NCBI GenBank assembly: GCA_954871525.1
Contig: OX940861.1
Location: 38,019,201-38,083,200, forward strand
Direction of reading: 5' to 3'
Length of the DNA stretch: 64,000 nucleotides
Origin: Parietaria judaica
Lineage: Eukaryota > Streptophyta > Magnoliopsida > Rosales > Urticaceae
Every line of letters starts with the position of its first letter. Position 1 is the first letter of the stretch. The notes under the pieces are model-generated. The model saw nothing but the letters and a program-made list of their open reading frames with translations, was not told where the DNA came from and did not search any database. A program made the position numbers and the translations under genes. Of the stretch, positions 10,580-23,212 are shown piece by piece.

Positions 10580-11600
10580 ATGTAACGACTCATTTTCTCG
10601 GGCCCGTTACTTTGACATAAAACTTGACAAGATCCCGATTTTAAAAATATAAATTAACGAGAAAATATTATGTAAAAAGTAAACTCATTAAGTATTAGTA
10701 AAATATTTTATTTTTTATAAAATATATAAACTTTATACAACAAGTACTCGGTACTAAATCTGATTGAATGTACTAAATCCGATTGAAAATAAAGCTACGG
10801 AGCTCTTTAATTTTACAATCGTAAAAAAATAACACGCGGAAAAATCACAAGATTGTTTCATCCACCGTATGTACCAGTATATACCGCATCGCTGATTCCT
10901 CTTTCACCGTAAAAATTGACTTTAATTTGATTCTGCAACACAACTATACGAGTGATCTAACGTTAAGTACGTAAAAACTTTTTAGTATTCACAAAAATAA
11001 TTTATGCAGATGCCATGCTATATCGTCTTATAGATTTCTCCGAAAATATAATATTGGGCCCTGCGTATGTACCAGCGCTACACAACCAACAACGTATCTT
11101 TCCGAGATATCACATCTCAATACAGTCGAAGGCCAATACATATTATATCATTCAGAGACGACACAGCTCGATACATTGTACCATTCTAAGACTTCCCGTC
11201 TCGATACGTGTACTCTTCAGAGACTACGCCACTCGATACAACAGTGAGAGATTTAAAATCTCGGTATGACACGATTTTATAAAAAGGTCATACATATATA
11301 TTTAGTATGCATAAATGCTCGTGATTATTCCGCACAAAAATGATAAACTTTAAATAACGAAAATAATTTTGACACATATTTCACACACTTCAAACCATAC
11401 ACGCATAATATATTATTATTGTGTTGCAGTGAGTGCTTTTACGTACCGTACACCGTATGAAATATTATTAAACACAGCTATGCTTTCCTTGAGAATAAAT
11501 TTTCTTCACCACCTTCTTTTTTATTTCTTTTTCTCACGAGCGTATAGCTCATTCTCTCTCTCAATTTTTTGTTGTTGCTAAGGTGGAATGATTAGATCAA
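10580..11600 (+). repeat. Probable old LTR fragment
   Basis: TGTAACGACTCATTTTCTCG is a common start of plant Ty3-gypsy LTRs. Within 11085-11265 a degenerate unit of about 40 bases (CAGAGACGACACAGCTCGAT and variants) recurs. Neither the far end nor a target duplication could be fixed. No gene is seen here. Confidence 0.35.
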
Positions 11601-11634
11601 TAGATGATCATATCTATTTGATCATATACAATTG

Positions 11635-11705
11635 AACCTCTATAAATTAATAAGGTTGGGACCAGAGAAATTTATTATATTATCGAGTTTATTAATTTAT
11701 CGAGG
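11635..11705. repeat. Short inverted-repeat element
   Basis: ACCTCTATAAATTAAT at the left and ATTAATTTATCGAGGT at the right are inverted copies enclosing a small interior. This is a recurring kind of plant repeat. No coding content. Confidence 0.35.
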
Positions 11706-12420
11706 TAAAAATTGAAGCATTCAAGGCCGTTTCTGAAAGGAGTACCTCAAAGGAAGCTGGAGGGTCTTGTGATCTCATTGAAGGAGTGACGACTGGATGT
11801 CCGACAATTGAAGCATCCAAGGCCGTTTCCGAAGAGGAGTGCACGCTTTTTCCCTAGAGTTGGATCACCAGCTGCGCGTGGTCCTGAGGGAGAGTTGTCT
11901 ATTCCCTTGTGAAACTCAATTAAGTATCATGTATAGTCGTGCAACATTTTCTAATGTTTTCCAGTGGAATAAAGTATATGGGTCAGTGCCCCGCAGAGTA
12001 GGTTCCCACGAGGGGTTCGCGAACTGCGTTACCAAATATCGCGTGTTCACTTGTCTTTTGCTTTATAAGCGTGTTTGGTAATCTAGGCGATTTAATTGTG
12101 TGTTGATAAACTTGTCGTGACAACGTCACCAACATCGTTAGTATCCGATTTCAATTGATATCAGAGCTAGTTCACCTATTTGTTCTTGATTTCAGGAAAG
12201 TGTGATCTTGGGTAAATCTGATACTTTCAATGTTTTCTCGCCGTCCACTGCTATAAGAGAATAATTATGCTTTTTGGAATGCAAGAATGCGACACTTTAT
12301 CAACCGTTCTTGAACCGAAGACTTGGTCGTGTGTGTGCGCGAAGGTTTTGTGGACTCAAATGGTGAAAACGAAACGATGGTACTAAAATCCAAGAGTTGC
12401 ACAATAATTTTTATTTTTTT
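11706..12420 (+). pseudogene. Degenerate copia 5' end (LTR tail, PBS, start of gag)
   Basis: A primer-binding-like TTGATATCAGAGC occurs at about 12158. Downstream a broken frame reads ENNYAFWNARMRHF, the conserved start of copia Gag, with stops on both sides. Upstream, two direct repeats around GAAGCATTCAAGGCCGTTTC (11713 and 11809) lie in the LTR-like part. Nothing further of this element is recognisable; the Helitron-like segment begins just downstream. Confidence 0.5.
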
Positions 12421-12796
12421 ATGTTAATCTATATATATATATAAAAAGCAAAATCACATGTAGATGACATGGCATGTTCTAACAAGAGAGATTTGAGAAT
12501 TCTATTTTTATAGAATTTAGAGTTTTTTTTTTCAAAAGATCAATTTATATTAATAATCTTCATTTATTGTGTAAAAATAATAATTTCAAGAGGCTATATT
12601 CAATGAATATATAGATTATTCCTAAAAAAACGTACGTAATTATAGCAAACCTTATTGAGTATGTGAATAGAACTATGTGCGGTTACTTAAACCAATTTAA
12701 AGTATATATATATTCATTTATCACAAAGTTCCTTCCATGAATTAAATAAAATAAAAAAACTTATAGAGTGCCATGAGATCGTTACAATTCTTTACA

Positions 12797-12848
<52 letters not shown>

Positions 12849-13213
12849 GAAAGGATCATTTCGTATGGGTTCTTCATCATTCAATAAATAATTTGTTCAA
12901 TTGTTTGACTCTGTTTTTTGTCGCAATTGTTCTTTTTCTAATTCTTCATACCCGAGATGAAGACGTGAAGCTTGGTTTCTTGATTTTAGCAATAAAAAGA
13001 CCAGAACCTGAATCATTTTCGTAATGGTCTAGTCGTTGTGTAATTCTTACAAGCAACTGCATGGATTCTTCTTAACTTCTTATCAAACAGGTAAGCTCGA
13101 GATGTTGTGTTACGCAAATAATATAAAACTATTTTTATATTCCTTCTAAGTCGATGTTACGCACCCAAACTAATCTATATATATTAGTTTCACTATTTTC
13201 TTCTCGGAAACAG

Positions 13214-13293
13214 GGTTTACAATGTTAGACATGCCAGGTCCAATGAAGAAATTGTTGAAGGTAACGAATCTGTTACAGCCCAAATTCTATCAA
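13214..13293 (+). pseudogene. Exon-like captured fragment, not recognised
   Basis: Between an AG acceptor (CAG at 13211-13213) and a donor GTGAGA lies an open stretch translating as VYNVRHARSNEEIVEGNESV and six further residues. Its composition is protein-like, unlike the surrounding AT-rich DNA. Helitrons often capture such exons. The source gene was not recognised and no neighbouring exon in phase was found. Confidence 0.3.
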
Positions 13294-13450
13294 GGTGAGA
13301 TAACAAATCATCTTCTTGATTTTATTTATTGCTGGCTATCGTATTGCTGTGGTATAATTATTTTGAATCTATTTTTAATCGGTGAGGGTATTTTCTTTTC
13401 ATGTTTTTAAGAAAGAAACACTTTTGGTGCCATATTCATATTAGCTCTAA

Positions 13451-13498
<48 letters not shown>

Positions 13499-14333
13499 CA
13501 TCAATATCAACGGTCTCCTTCAATTAATTGGTTTTGATAACTTTCTATTTCTTTATGGCTAATGATTTAGAATTTGTAAGTTATTCTTCTCGGTTTAAGA
13601 TTTTAGGCGCAAATATAATCTAAGTGAATTTAATTTTTATATAGTTTTCCCTATAAATGTTTTTTTGAGAGGTAAATACGACAGATTTAATCATGTATGT
13701 ACTGTTATTTATTGTTGAGATTTATTTGTATGGGCGATTCTATATATAGTACTTTATTTTATCGTTGTGTTATTTCTTTTAATTTTTATAGTGTCATTAG
13801 TGTTTAACTTTTGTGTACATATAATTGAACTAGCTCTCATTGACTATATATTTCTTCTTTATTTGGTTTTGCAGATGAGCTTGATCACAAATGTGTATTT
13901 AGGAGATAGTTACTTTTACAAGAATATCTTTTTTTCTTATGTCTGTTTTATAAGAAGGATATCACTATTTCTTTCTTCTTGGTATCTTGCATGAAGAGTA
14001 AAAAGAGTCGTGGTTATTAGTCTACCATTCTTCTTCATTAAAGTATTGTGGTTGATTATAATTAATAACATCATTTTCTGTATTTGGATTGAAATAATAA
14101 TAAAAAAACCATTGAATAGCTATTAATTCAATTTACAAGTATTAATCTTTCATTAGTAGAAGCAACATAAGTAGCTTTAAAAAATAGTGGAAACTGGTTA
14201 CACAATTAAAATTAAGAATTACAAAAATCATGAACCTAATAGCCAAACATTTCAAAGAAAAAGAACACTAATATCTTTATTATATAGTATACTATATAGA
14301 ACCTTCGTCTAACATTTAAATAACACGTGGATC

Positions 14334-14374
<41 letters not shown>

Positions 14375-14535
14375 GTAGGAACTCACAATTAACATGGAAT
14401 GATGTATATTAAATATTGAAATTTTTATTTTTTATTTAGAATTTTTATTTTGTAAGCATGTATTTTATTAATAAAATGTTTCTACTACTATGAACAAAAA
14501 GTAATGATTAATACACTTTATAGTATTATTATAAA

Positions 14536-15331
14536 GGGTTAATTGCGGCAATAATGCACAACATTTGGTCAAGAGGGGTTTTAGGTCCCCAACCTTTCAA
14601 AGTGTGGGCAAAAATACACAACGTTTGTTGAATGTAAAATCCGTTGGTCCTTCCGTTAGGGATGTTAAATTCTGTTGATGTGGCATCGTTAAACTGCCAA
14701 ATGGACTGCCAACTGTAATATTAATTACATAACTTACTTAATAAGAATAAATTAAATCATATTTTAATTATGATTCAAAAAACAAATTAATACTTTAAAT
14801 TAAATAAATAATTTTTACTCCCCCTAAAAATCTTACAGACTCTTCGTCAAACATGACTAAAATTTTGAAAAACGACGGATTATTAAACACGACTAAACTT
14901 TGCAAAGATTACATAACGACGATTTATTAGAAACGACTAAAATTTTGGGAAAACTACCTATTATTAAAAACAACTGTAATTTAAAAAACGACATAGTAAA
15001 GATGTGAATAATATTGAAGCACGAGTTTAAAAATAGGAACTACGCGTTAAATAAGTATTGCTCGTTAATTTAAAATTTTAATTTATTTTTTGAATCATAA
15101 TTAAAATATTTTAATTTATTCTTATTAATTAGGTTATGGAATTAATATTACAAGTTGGCAGTCCATTTGGTAGTTTAACGATGCCACATCAGCAGAATTT
15201 AACATCCCTAACGGAAGGACCAACAGATTTTACATTCAACAAATGTTGTGTAGTTTTGCCCACACTTTGAAAGGTTGGGGACCTAAAACCCCTCTTGACC
15301 AAAAGTTGTGCATTATTGCCACAATTAACCC
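14536..15331. mobile_element. Long-TIR MULE-MITE with perfect 9-bp duplication
   Basis: Ends GGGTTAATTGCGGCAATAAT and (reverse complement) GGGTTAATTGTGGCAATAAT. The inverted repeats run to about 280 bases each. The flanks are identical 9-mers, TATTATAAA, at 14527-14535 and 15332-15340. No coding capacity. It is inserted inside the Helitron-like element. Confidence 0.88.
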
Positions 15332-16314
15332 TATTATAAATGAAGCCATTAAAGTTGGTTTACACACAAAAAAAAATGTAAAAGATTAATTAAATATAGT
15401 CATTAAATTATATGATGTCCGAAACGTATTTGGTATATGAACAATTAGCTAAAATTGTGACAGTTATATACTAATTCATGTTCATTAAGTATACCATGCA
15501 GATGCAGATGCAGTAATTAGTTATTAATTTTTGTTTTCACTTCTAGATGTATATCATATGATGGCCTGCCCTCGAGTGTTTTATATTCCAAAATATTATG
15601 TCTACAGCTTTTGTTTCTTCTTTCTAATGCATATTCATTTACGTAAATGATTGCAAATTAAAAATATCTTTCACTAAATTTTTATAGCCTCTAATTAAGT
15701 AGAGATGTTTGTAAGATGAAATACATCTCAATAGCTCTTTTTCTATTAATAACAAAATGATACAATCTCAATAGTATCTCAATTTTAAATACATTATACT
15801 GTTTATTTTGAGTACAATGAGTCAAACTCTTTTTTTTTCTTCTCTTTAATATTGTTCTTATATTCTTACTACATTATTTATTTTGTTCAATATGTTTTTT
15901 TTTATTTACTTTTTAAAATCGTGCTTTACTTTTCTTGATCAGGGAAGTTCACAAGATATCAACGAAGAACGAGCCATACGTTTCATGATTAAGATCTTAT
16001 ATCTCATTCAGTCCATGGCCATCTATATCTATATCTACAACATATGTAGACAAAAAAGAGCTATTAAAATTAAATATCAAGAGAGCGATCTTTTTATCGG
16101 ATATAGTTTATATGTGTATGTATATAGCAACATATTATGTTGACTTGGCTACTTAGATTTTAGTATTTTTCTTAAATTTTAGAATTTTTTTTTCCATATT
16201 TTACACATAAAAAAAAAATTACCAACGCGCGAAGAGCTACAAAGTCCACTACAAATCTATTATTTAAGGAAGAAAAAGACCAAAAGACCCGTGTTATTAT
16301 TCCGGGGATGATAA

Positions 16315-17391
16315 TCTATATCTATATATATATATATATAAGCAAAATCTCACCACAATAAACGAATGGTCTCAAAAGCTTCAAAAACTAAAATCCTACA
16401 ATTCTATAATATAACGAATTTTGATTTTTTTCTTCTTCTTCATGTTATTCCCTTCACTTTTGTTGGTGATTGAGAAACCTTCATTTAGAAAAAAGAAATT
16501 TTCTGATCCTTCGCTGTTTTTTGTGATTAATACTTCTTTTAAGAATTTATAAATTTTGTATTAAACTTATCCTATTCTAATGTAATTGTTATTGTCACTT
16601 CTTGGGAAACAAAGAGTCCTACGTAAATAGCATATGCATATATATCAGTATTGTTATATCGATAGGCAGATTTTTTATTTATTTTTTTATAAAGAAAATC
16701 CCTATATATGTATATATTTGATCTCAACCATCAAAATGTTTTTTTTAATAAAGAAAATCCCTATATATGTATGTATTTGTTATGTGTTCATTATTATATT
16801 TTTTTACGATATAATTGCTGAGATCAAATAGAGAAATAATATTTTAAAACCAAACTTTAAATTAATTAATTTGGTTATGTTTCTTTGGTAAAAATGTGAA
16901 TTTAAGTAAACTAAGTTTCCTTATTTGAATATTGATCAACTATTTTATTTTTGTATTACATTTAAATTAGTAAATAAAAGATAATCATTTTTTATAGTTT
17001 TTTTTTTTATAGTCTTCAACTATTTAACTTTTTTATTAGTAAAATGTAGAGCTTTACAAGTTAGATAAATTTTTTAAGGGAAATTAGACGAATCTTTAAT
17101 TTTTTATATTATTATTTATTTCTAATGTTTATATATATGCTTATATTTAATAATGACGATAATGTTAAATAATTCGATAATTGATGAGTTCAATTTCAAT
17201 GTTGGTGTTTCATCTCATCTAACTAATAGAATTGATAATATTTTAATTCACAAACGGTAATGTTAAATAATTCGATAATTGATGAGTTCAATTTCAATGT
17301 TGGTCTTTCATCCCGTCTAACTATTAGAATTGACAATATTTTAATTCACAATTATTATCGCCACCGCGCGAAGCGCGGTGCACTCCACTAG
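16315..17391 (+). mobile_element. Non-autonomous Helitron
   Basis: The 5' end TCTATATCTATATATATATA followed by AAGCAAAATC is preceded by A. The 3' end has a perfect 8-bp stem, CACCGCGC/GCGCGGTG (17362-17380), with loop GAA. This is followed 11 bases later by CTAG and a host T. These are the structural hallmarks of Helitrons. Inside, a 98-bp unit is tandemly duplicated (starts at 17161 and 17259). No Rep/helicase gene. Confidence 0.8.
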
Positions 17392-18478
17392 TTTTTTTTT
17401 TAAAAGGGAAAGTTAGGTCTTTGTGCTTTAGTTTTCAAAATAGTGGTTTATTCTTGGATGTTTTTAATGACGTGTGGGTGTCAAAGATTGTGCAAAATCA
17501 TGGCTTTTTCAACGGGAAAATTAAATTTTAATTTCTTATCTATTTTTCGTTATATGTTTCATTATTTTTTTTTTCGCACAATATCCCTTATTTATTTCTC
17601 AAGTTTCGGGATTGCCTACTTCTCAAACTAATTTGTTCTAAGATTCTCAAGAAATCATTTTTTTTTCTATACAATCAAAACTTTAAATTTCTTGGATATC
17701 GAAGTTGAAATTAGTTTGTTGGATGTCTTGGGTTTTGATTTTTTATTTGTAGTTTTGTATACATGCATGTCTACTATTAGTGTGTTCGTACCTCTACAGG
17801 AACCATTGATGAACATGTTACAATCTAGACATCTTATGCCATCATCACCATGGAAAGAACGATCAAAAATGAAAACCTTGCCACAGTGACGGGCACTTTA
17901 CTAGATTTTGATGCTTTACTCGTCACCAAACTTCACCTTCACCAGTTTTGCGGTCTGTTTCTATGGCTGCGGCGTCAGTGGTCACCTCATATGAGCAGAA
18001 GAAGCATTCATCACCTCCGCCAGTCCTGATTTCTTTTCAAACCACGGAATCAGTGTCGGTGGCTTCAGATGTCTGCACAAGTACCTCAACAGACAATACA
18101 CCTACAGACGACTCAACAGTCCAAGAAGAACAAGCTTGAACAACACATCTAAAGTCTGTAGGGGTCAGATATCACAATAACCCCTAAAAACTTTACGGTG
18201 ACAAATCACACATGTCATGTCCACGTCATCATCCGACAATGTTGTTTGGACAATATTTTCATAAGAAAACAATACCAAACCGATTAAATCATAAAAGATA
18301 TTAGTAAACGAAATTTTTATATATAAAATTAATTTAAAATTATACTTTTTTTTTATAAAGTCATCGGCTAGTTTTTTAAACGAGAATACTTTAAATTTAC
18401 TAGCAATAGAATTCCAAAATATAATATAGCAATGTAATTCAATAGCAATACTCCTTAATTTAAACATACATTGCAAGA
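17392..18478 (+). other. Unassigned stretch with coding-like fragments
   Basis: AT-rich DNA up to about 17790, then a region of more balanced composition. A frame through 17960-18139 reads SMAAASVVTSYEQKKHSSPP and ends in EEQA and a stop. It is Ser/Thr-rich and has no recognised domain or usable upstream start. It may be the 3' end of a captured or Helitron-associated gene. Nothing certain is supported. Confidence 0.3.
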
Positions 18479-21197
18479 TGTTGGGAATCACGTCTCGGAT
18501 TCCTTGAAAATTATCACGAATTGTACCTCTGAACCGTCCGGGTAACATTTAAAAATTAATTTTAAAGCGGAATAACTTGTTATCCGTACAACGGTCCGGA
18601 TATCGGATAATAACCATTTCCAAGATCTGATAAATATTATGTAATTTAATATTCATATATCATCATTAATAATCTAGTCATAATAGGAAATAAATAGAAA
18701 GCAGTAAATGGTTGCATTTATTAACCCAATGCATAAGGCCGTACCTCTATTGACGACTTCCGGCTGCGCGTTCTGAATCGGGCAGGGCTCCGCCGGTGCT
18801 GAGGGAAACTCCCGTGATCTTCCGGGATATTCTCCTAGAATCCTCGTACCGAAGCGTGGGTTTCGCCGGCAGGACTCCGTCGCAAAATTTTAACTGATGG
18901 TTCTTTTTAAGCTTCCGGAGAAATAGTCTCCTAAGCCGAACCAGAAAAGAGAGATCAGAGAGAAAATTCGCAAACCCTGAGGGAGAGGGAGAGTTCGAAT
19001 TTTTCTCTGGGGAAAGGTGTGAAAAATGTGTAGAATGAGCCTCCTATTTATAGGCTCAAACCGTAACCTAATTGGAGAAATTCCCTCCCTAAATTCGAAT
19101 TTCATATATTAAATATAATTAATTATCTTAATCCAATGGTCCAGATTTAATCTCATCTAAATCCAATGGATATAATTAATTAGGGATTTAATTAAATAAG
19201 AAAGATTAGGATAAAATCAAAATCCAATCTTATCTTCTTATCTTTATAAAATTCGAATTATATATATATATATTAAAATTCGAATTATCATCATCTAGAT
19301 CCAACGGTTGAGATAAATCTTTAAACCGATCTAATGGATCAAATTAGTTTAGGATAAAATCAAATATAAAAAGATTTATTAAAAACAATTTCGAATTTAT
19401 CCATAAACCATAATTCGAAAATATTTAAATATATATAATTAATTAATTTTTTTTTAATCCGACGGTAAAGATTAAATCTTAGACCGATCTAACGGATATA
19501 ATTAATTAACCAAATTCGAAAAATGAAACTTGGTCACCAAGTTATTAATTTCTAATATATCAATATCCTAATCCAACGGTTGATATTAAATTATAACCGA
19601 TCCAATGGATAATATTGATTTTAGGGATTTGCTAAAATACCAAAACATTTGGTACTTATGCCGCAAATTTGGAAAGACCAAATCATACCATTCGAATTTA
19701 GCTAGGGTTTCACATTATGAAACCCTAATTCGAATTTACACATATAAATATATATAAATATATATTTTTATTTATTAATATAAACCTATTAATTATTAAT
19801 TAATTATTAATAAGATATTAATAATTAAATCCAAATAATTAAATTATATTAATATTTCCTGATCTCAATATCACACATTAAAATGTCATGGTGCCACACC
19901 ATCATTTAAATTCGTGACATGTGATTTAATTTCAAAGTTCATCGAACCGATCACGAACTTAGAAAATCCATAAATCACTAACCGTAAGTCGAAATGACTT
20001 GGTTCAAAAAGAAAAGTTGCTTAGAATTTAATTTCCAACAACATGGTGCTGATAGAAAATCTAAATTCTAAATTTCTTTTATCAGTTAATTTCGTGTACC
20101 AAAATATGGTACTTTTGCCACGCTAACGATAAAACTATCTGATGTCTGCCACAGACCTTTCAGTTTTATAAGTCAAGCCGTATTTTAATCATGTACGTAT
20201 CATCCGTTACGGAGCTATCCTGAGGACCATGGACCCGTATCACTTAAGCTCCAACGAACTGCTAGTTGTTCGTCAAACCTCGAAGTGATTCCACTATAGA
20301 CCCGAGGCTGAACTCTTTAGTGATACGGTATATATTATTCCTTTTATAACAGCAGGGTGTCCATTGATACAATCAAATTCGGGTTATTGATCTTTCACTT
20401 GATGATCCACACACGAGCAGGCGGTTTCTACCGTTATGCCCCTCATTGTATTTTCATCCTTGACTCAGTCAGTAATATTATGAGTAACCCACTTATGGTT
20501 TTGATTCATAAGTTGCGCACGGGTACCTCTCACTTCTCACCACCGACAATCAAGGGAATCATCATCACTCTGAAGAAAGCTGTGTGATGCCTATGTCTAT
20601 GACCAAGCTACCCTTACTGCTAACTATCATGTTCCCAAAATAATAGTGTTGGGAAAAGCGGTAATATTTCGTGTTCTTTAACGGTTAAATCAAAGAACAA
20701 TCAAGCCAGCAGTTTGGACTCAAGATCACTCAGGACATAGATCGAATATCCATTTGATCATCTACTAGTGACTCAATTCCAAGTTATCAGTGACGGTCTT
20801 ATATGATATCTTCCGGAGTTTAAGTCAGGTCCAGTCCAGTATGAAGACACTTCATACTTAATGCACTTCTAGTGAGTGTGACACACACAAAATCCAGAAT
20901 AGGATTGTCACTTAGTCACATTAATGACCTTAAACGATTAATGGGCTCCCACCCAGTTAATCAGGTCACGGACATTTTAAGTTCATTCATTATGATTATT
21001 AAATCTTCTTCACATTGACTCTGTTGTAATAATAATTCATAATTGCATCCTTTATGAATTAAGGATCAAACATTCTATTTTACTCTACCAGAAACTATAA
21101 TAAGATTATCATAATAAGTATCATCTTTATTTAACGACTTGTCATAATCTTTTACAAATTGATAAAATATCTTGTTTAAGGACACATATGTCCAACA
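18479..21197 (-). mobile_element. Solo copia LTR (2.7 kb)
   Basis: In minus orientation it starts TGTTGGACATATGTGTCC and ends GATTCCCAACA. It is flanked by perfect 5-bp duplications CAAGA at 18474-18478 and 21198-21202, showing insertion followed by LTR-LTR recombination. It is collinear with the LTRs at 37441-40178 and 44937-46684, so the three belong to one family. A TATAAATA lies in the minus-strand promoter region near 19050. There is no internal domain. Confidence 0.92.
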
Positions 21198-21265
21198 CAA
21201 GATTGCCACTTTTAATTCCAATTTATATCATCCATTGATTGTCTACCATTGTTGATGGTATATTC

Positions 21266-22404
21266 CAAGGATTTGAATGCCGTTTTTACCGATGGATTAA
21301 CGATGGAAAACCTATAAAAATTACGTTTGTCGTTATCGAAACTTATCAAACTTATCGATGGATTAATCGGTTATCGATGGATTTATCGATGGAAAAACTA
21401 TAAAATAAATAAAATATAATAACAATTATTATTTACAAATTATAAGTTGTATAAAAAAAATTGAAGAACTAGCTCAATTTAACCAATTTCCTAAAAATAT
21501 GTACTTTTGCCTCAATAGTTGGAAAACGTCAAATTACAAAACAAATTATGTCAACCACACAATTTATGAATTATATAAAATATTATAAAATGAAATTACA
21601 CAAAAAAAAAAGTCGATTAACTAGCTCAATTAACCAAAATCTGAAACATATGTACTTTTGCCGCAATAATTGGACAATTCGGAAAAACGTCAAATTGCAA
21701 AAAAATTATGTCAAACTCACAGTTTCCTAATTATATACATTGTTAAACAATGAAATTACATCAAAAATATTAAAAATATAGCTCAAGTTAAACAATTTCC
21801 AAAAAATAAATACTTTTACCACAATTATATAACAATTCAAACAAACACTAAAATCACCCCAAATTTGCAAAAAAATAAAAAAAATCACACAATCTATTAT
21901 AATTCATCCATATTCCTTAATAAACCTAAAAAAATCAAATTCAACAATAACATTTTATTCAAAACCTAAAATGTACAATCAAAGTATCATGAAACTCAAA
22001 CTTGAACTTTCATTCAACATAATAGGTTTCTATGTAACTATATGAATTATAGAATAAAATTGTGAAAATTTGACATGATTCATACATATACAATATTTAA
22101 ACTTCAAAACACTCAAGATCCACTAAAAAAAACCCTAAAAATACCTTTAAATTCCAAAATTAAAAGAAATTGGAACTTTTTCCGCAAAAAAGAAAAAACT
22201 ATACTGGGGTTGACTTATCGTTTTTGACCGAAAAGTAACAAGCTTTTGGAAAAAATGCACTTGAAAACTTTGCTCGATAAGTGACTTGCTTTTCGAATCG
22301 AAAAATCGCGATAAGTATAAAACGACAACGATTAGAGGAGATAAGTTACCGAGAAGTGGTTTTCAGCGATTAATCGCTCGATTATCGCAAAATTTCGATC
22401 CCTG
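21266..22404. mobile_element. Non-autonomous hAT element
   Basis: Termini CAAGGATTTGAA and (reverse complement) CAGGGATCGAAA lie between perfect 8-bp duplications GTATATTC (21258-21265 and 22405-22412). The interior has a diverged tandem repeat of roughly 150 bases (landmark TATGTACTTTTGCC near 21500 and 21649). Both ends carry ATCGATGG-like motifs. No transposase. Confidence 0.85.
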
Positions 22405-23212
22405 GTATATTCTTATAACGTTGGTTTACATATAGATAAAAACGGGATATTCATGGCGTGAAACCAACACTCTTCGGAACATTGCTTCTAAATCAAAAGC
22501 ACGTGCTATTTTTCAACTGGAATCACGACGATGTGATTAATCCTTACGAGACATTTTAAAGTTTTTTTTTTTTCTTACTGTCATCCTTTTTTAGTTATTT
22601 GAAACGAAAATTTTTGTGTTTAGTATTTATGTATATGAAGTGAAAGACTCTCAATGAAGGAAGAGTCGCTTGAAGATTATAAGCAACAATGACCTTGTTT
22701 TTTTCGTTGTGAATTTGTGATGAGAAATGAGAGTTACGGAAGTTCTAAAAGCCATTTAGGCCATGTTTTAGGCTATGTTCACTTGAATGTAATCAAGCGT
22801 AATCGGGTGTAATCGCTGTAAGTGGAACTACTTATTGCAAGTGTAATTGTGTACCCCTGTCTGGTTGTTTCACTCCGTACGGGGCGTGGTCCTCTTGTCG
22901 TAAATGCTTGGAATATCCGACTAGCACATTCAAAATGCATTTGAGTGATTCTTGTTCAAGCAAGACGAAACAATAATATGCTGCGAGAAAATAAATAAAA
23001 ATAAATACATGTTCATTCTATTACTTGACGCGACAGGCGTAGTTATAGGTTCACACGATTCACCCCGCACTAACAAGATTCCAAAAACCGGGGATTAGAT
23101 TCAAAATACAGTTAGTTGATTCTTGTGCTAGAAACAAGAAACCAAAACATACTAGCCAAAAAGAGCTTCCAATAATGAAAGCAAATGAAATACCTAAAGA
23201 GAAAATCCATCT
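22405..23212. other. Spacer downstream of the CDCA7-like gene
   Basis: A stretch at about 22450-22560 reads PTLFGTLLLNQKHVLFFNWN in one frame and then stops. It is short, without context, and its source is not recognised. The remainder shows no feature; the last part should hold the 3' UTR of the minus-strand gene ending at 23213. Confidence 0.35.

Larger units (their letters stand above)
12428..16252 (+). mobile_element. Helitron-like element with degraded 3' end
   Basis: The 5' end, inserted after an A, begins TCTATATATATATATAAAAA followed by GCAAAATC, a typical plant Helitron start. The proposed 3' end holds ACGCGCGAAGAGC and then CCACTAC, a decayed version of the hairpin plus CTAG seen in the neighbouring Helitron. 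No Rep/helicase gene is seen. It contains an exon-like fragment, TA microsatellites and a nested MULE-MITE. The right border is uncertain. Confidence 0.45.

Noticed and set aside
10283..10585. Plus-strand frame of 100 residues
   Set aside because: It crosses the right end of the hAT-like element and its flanking duplication, so it is a chance frame.
15883..16143. Plus-strand frame of 86 residues
   Set aside because: AT-rich, with low-complexity text and no domain; only a short internal stretch looks exon-like, without matching splice context.
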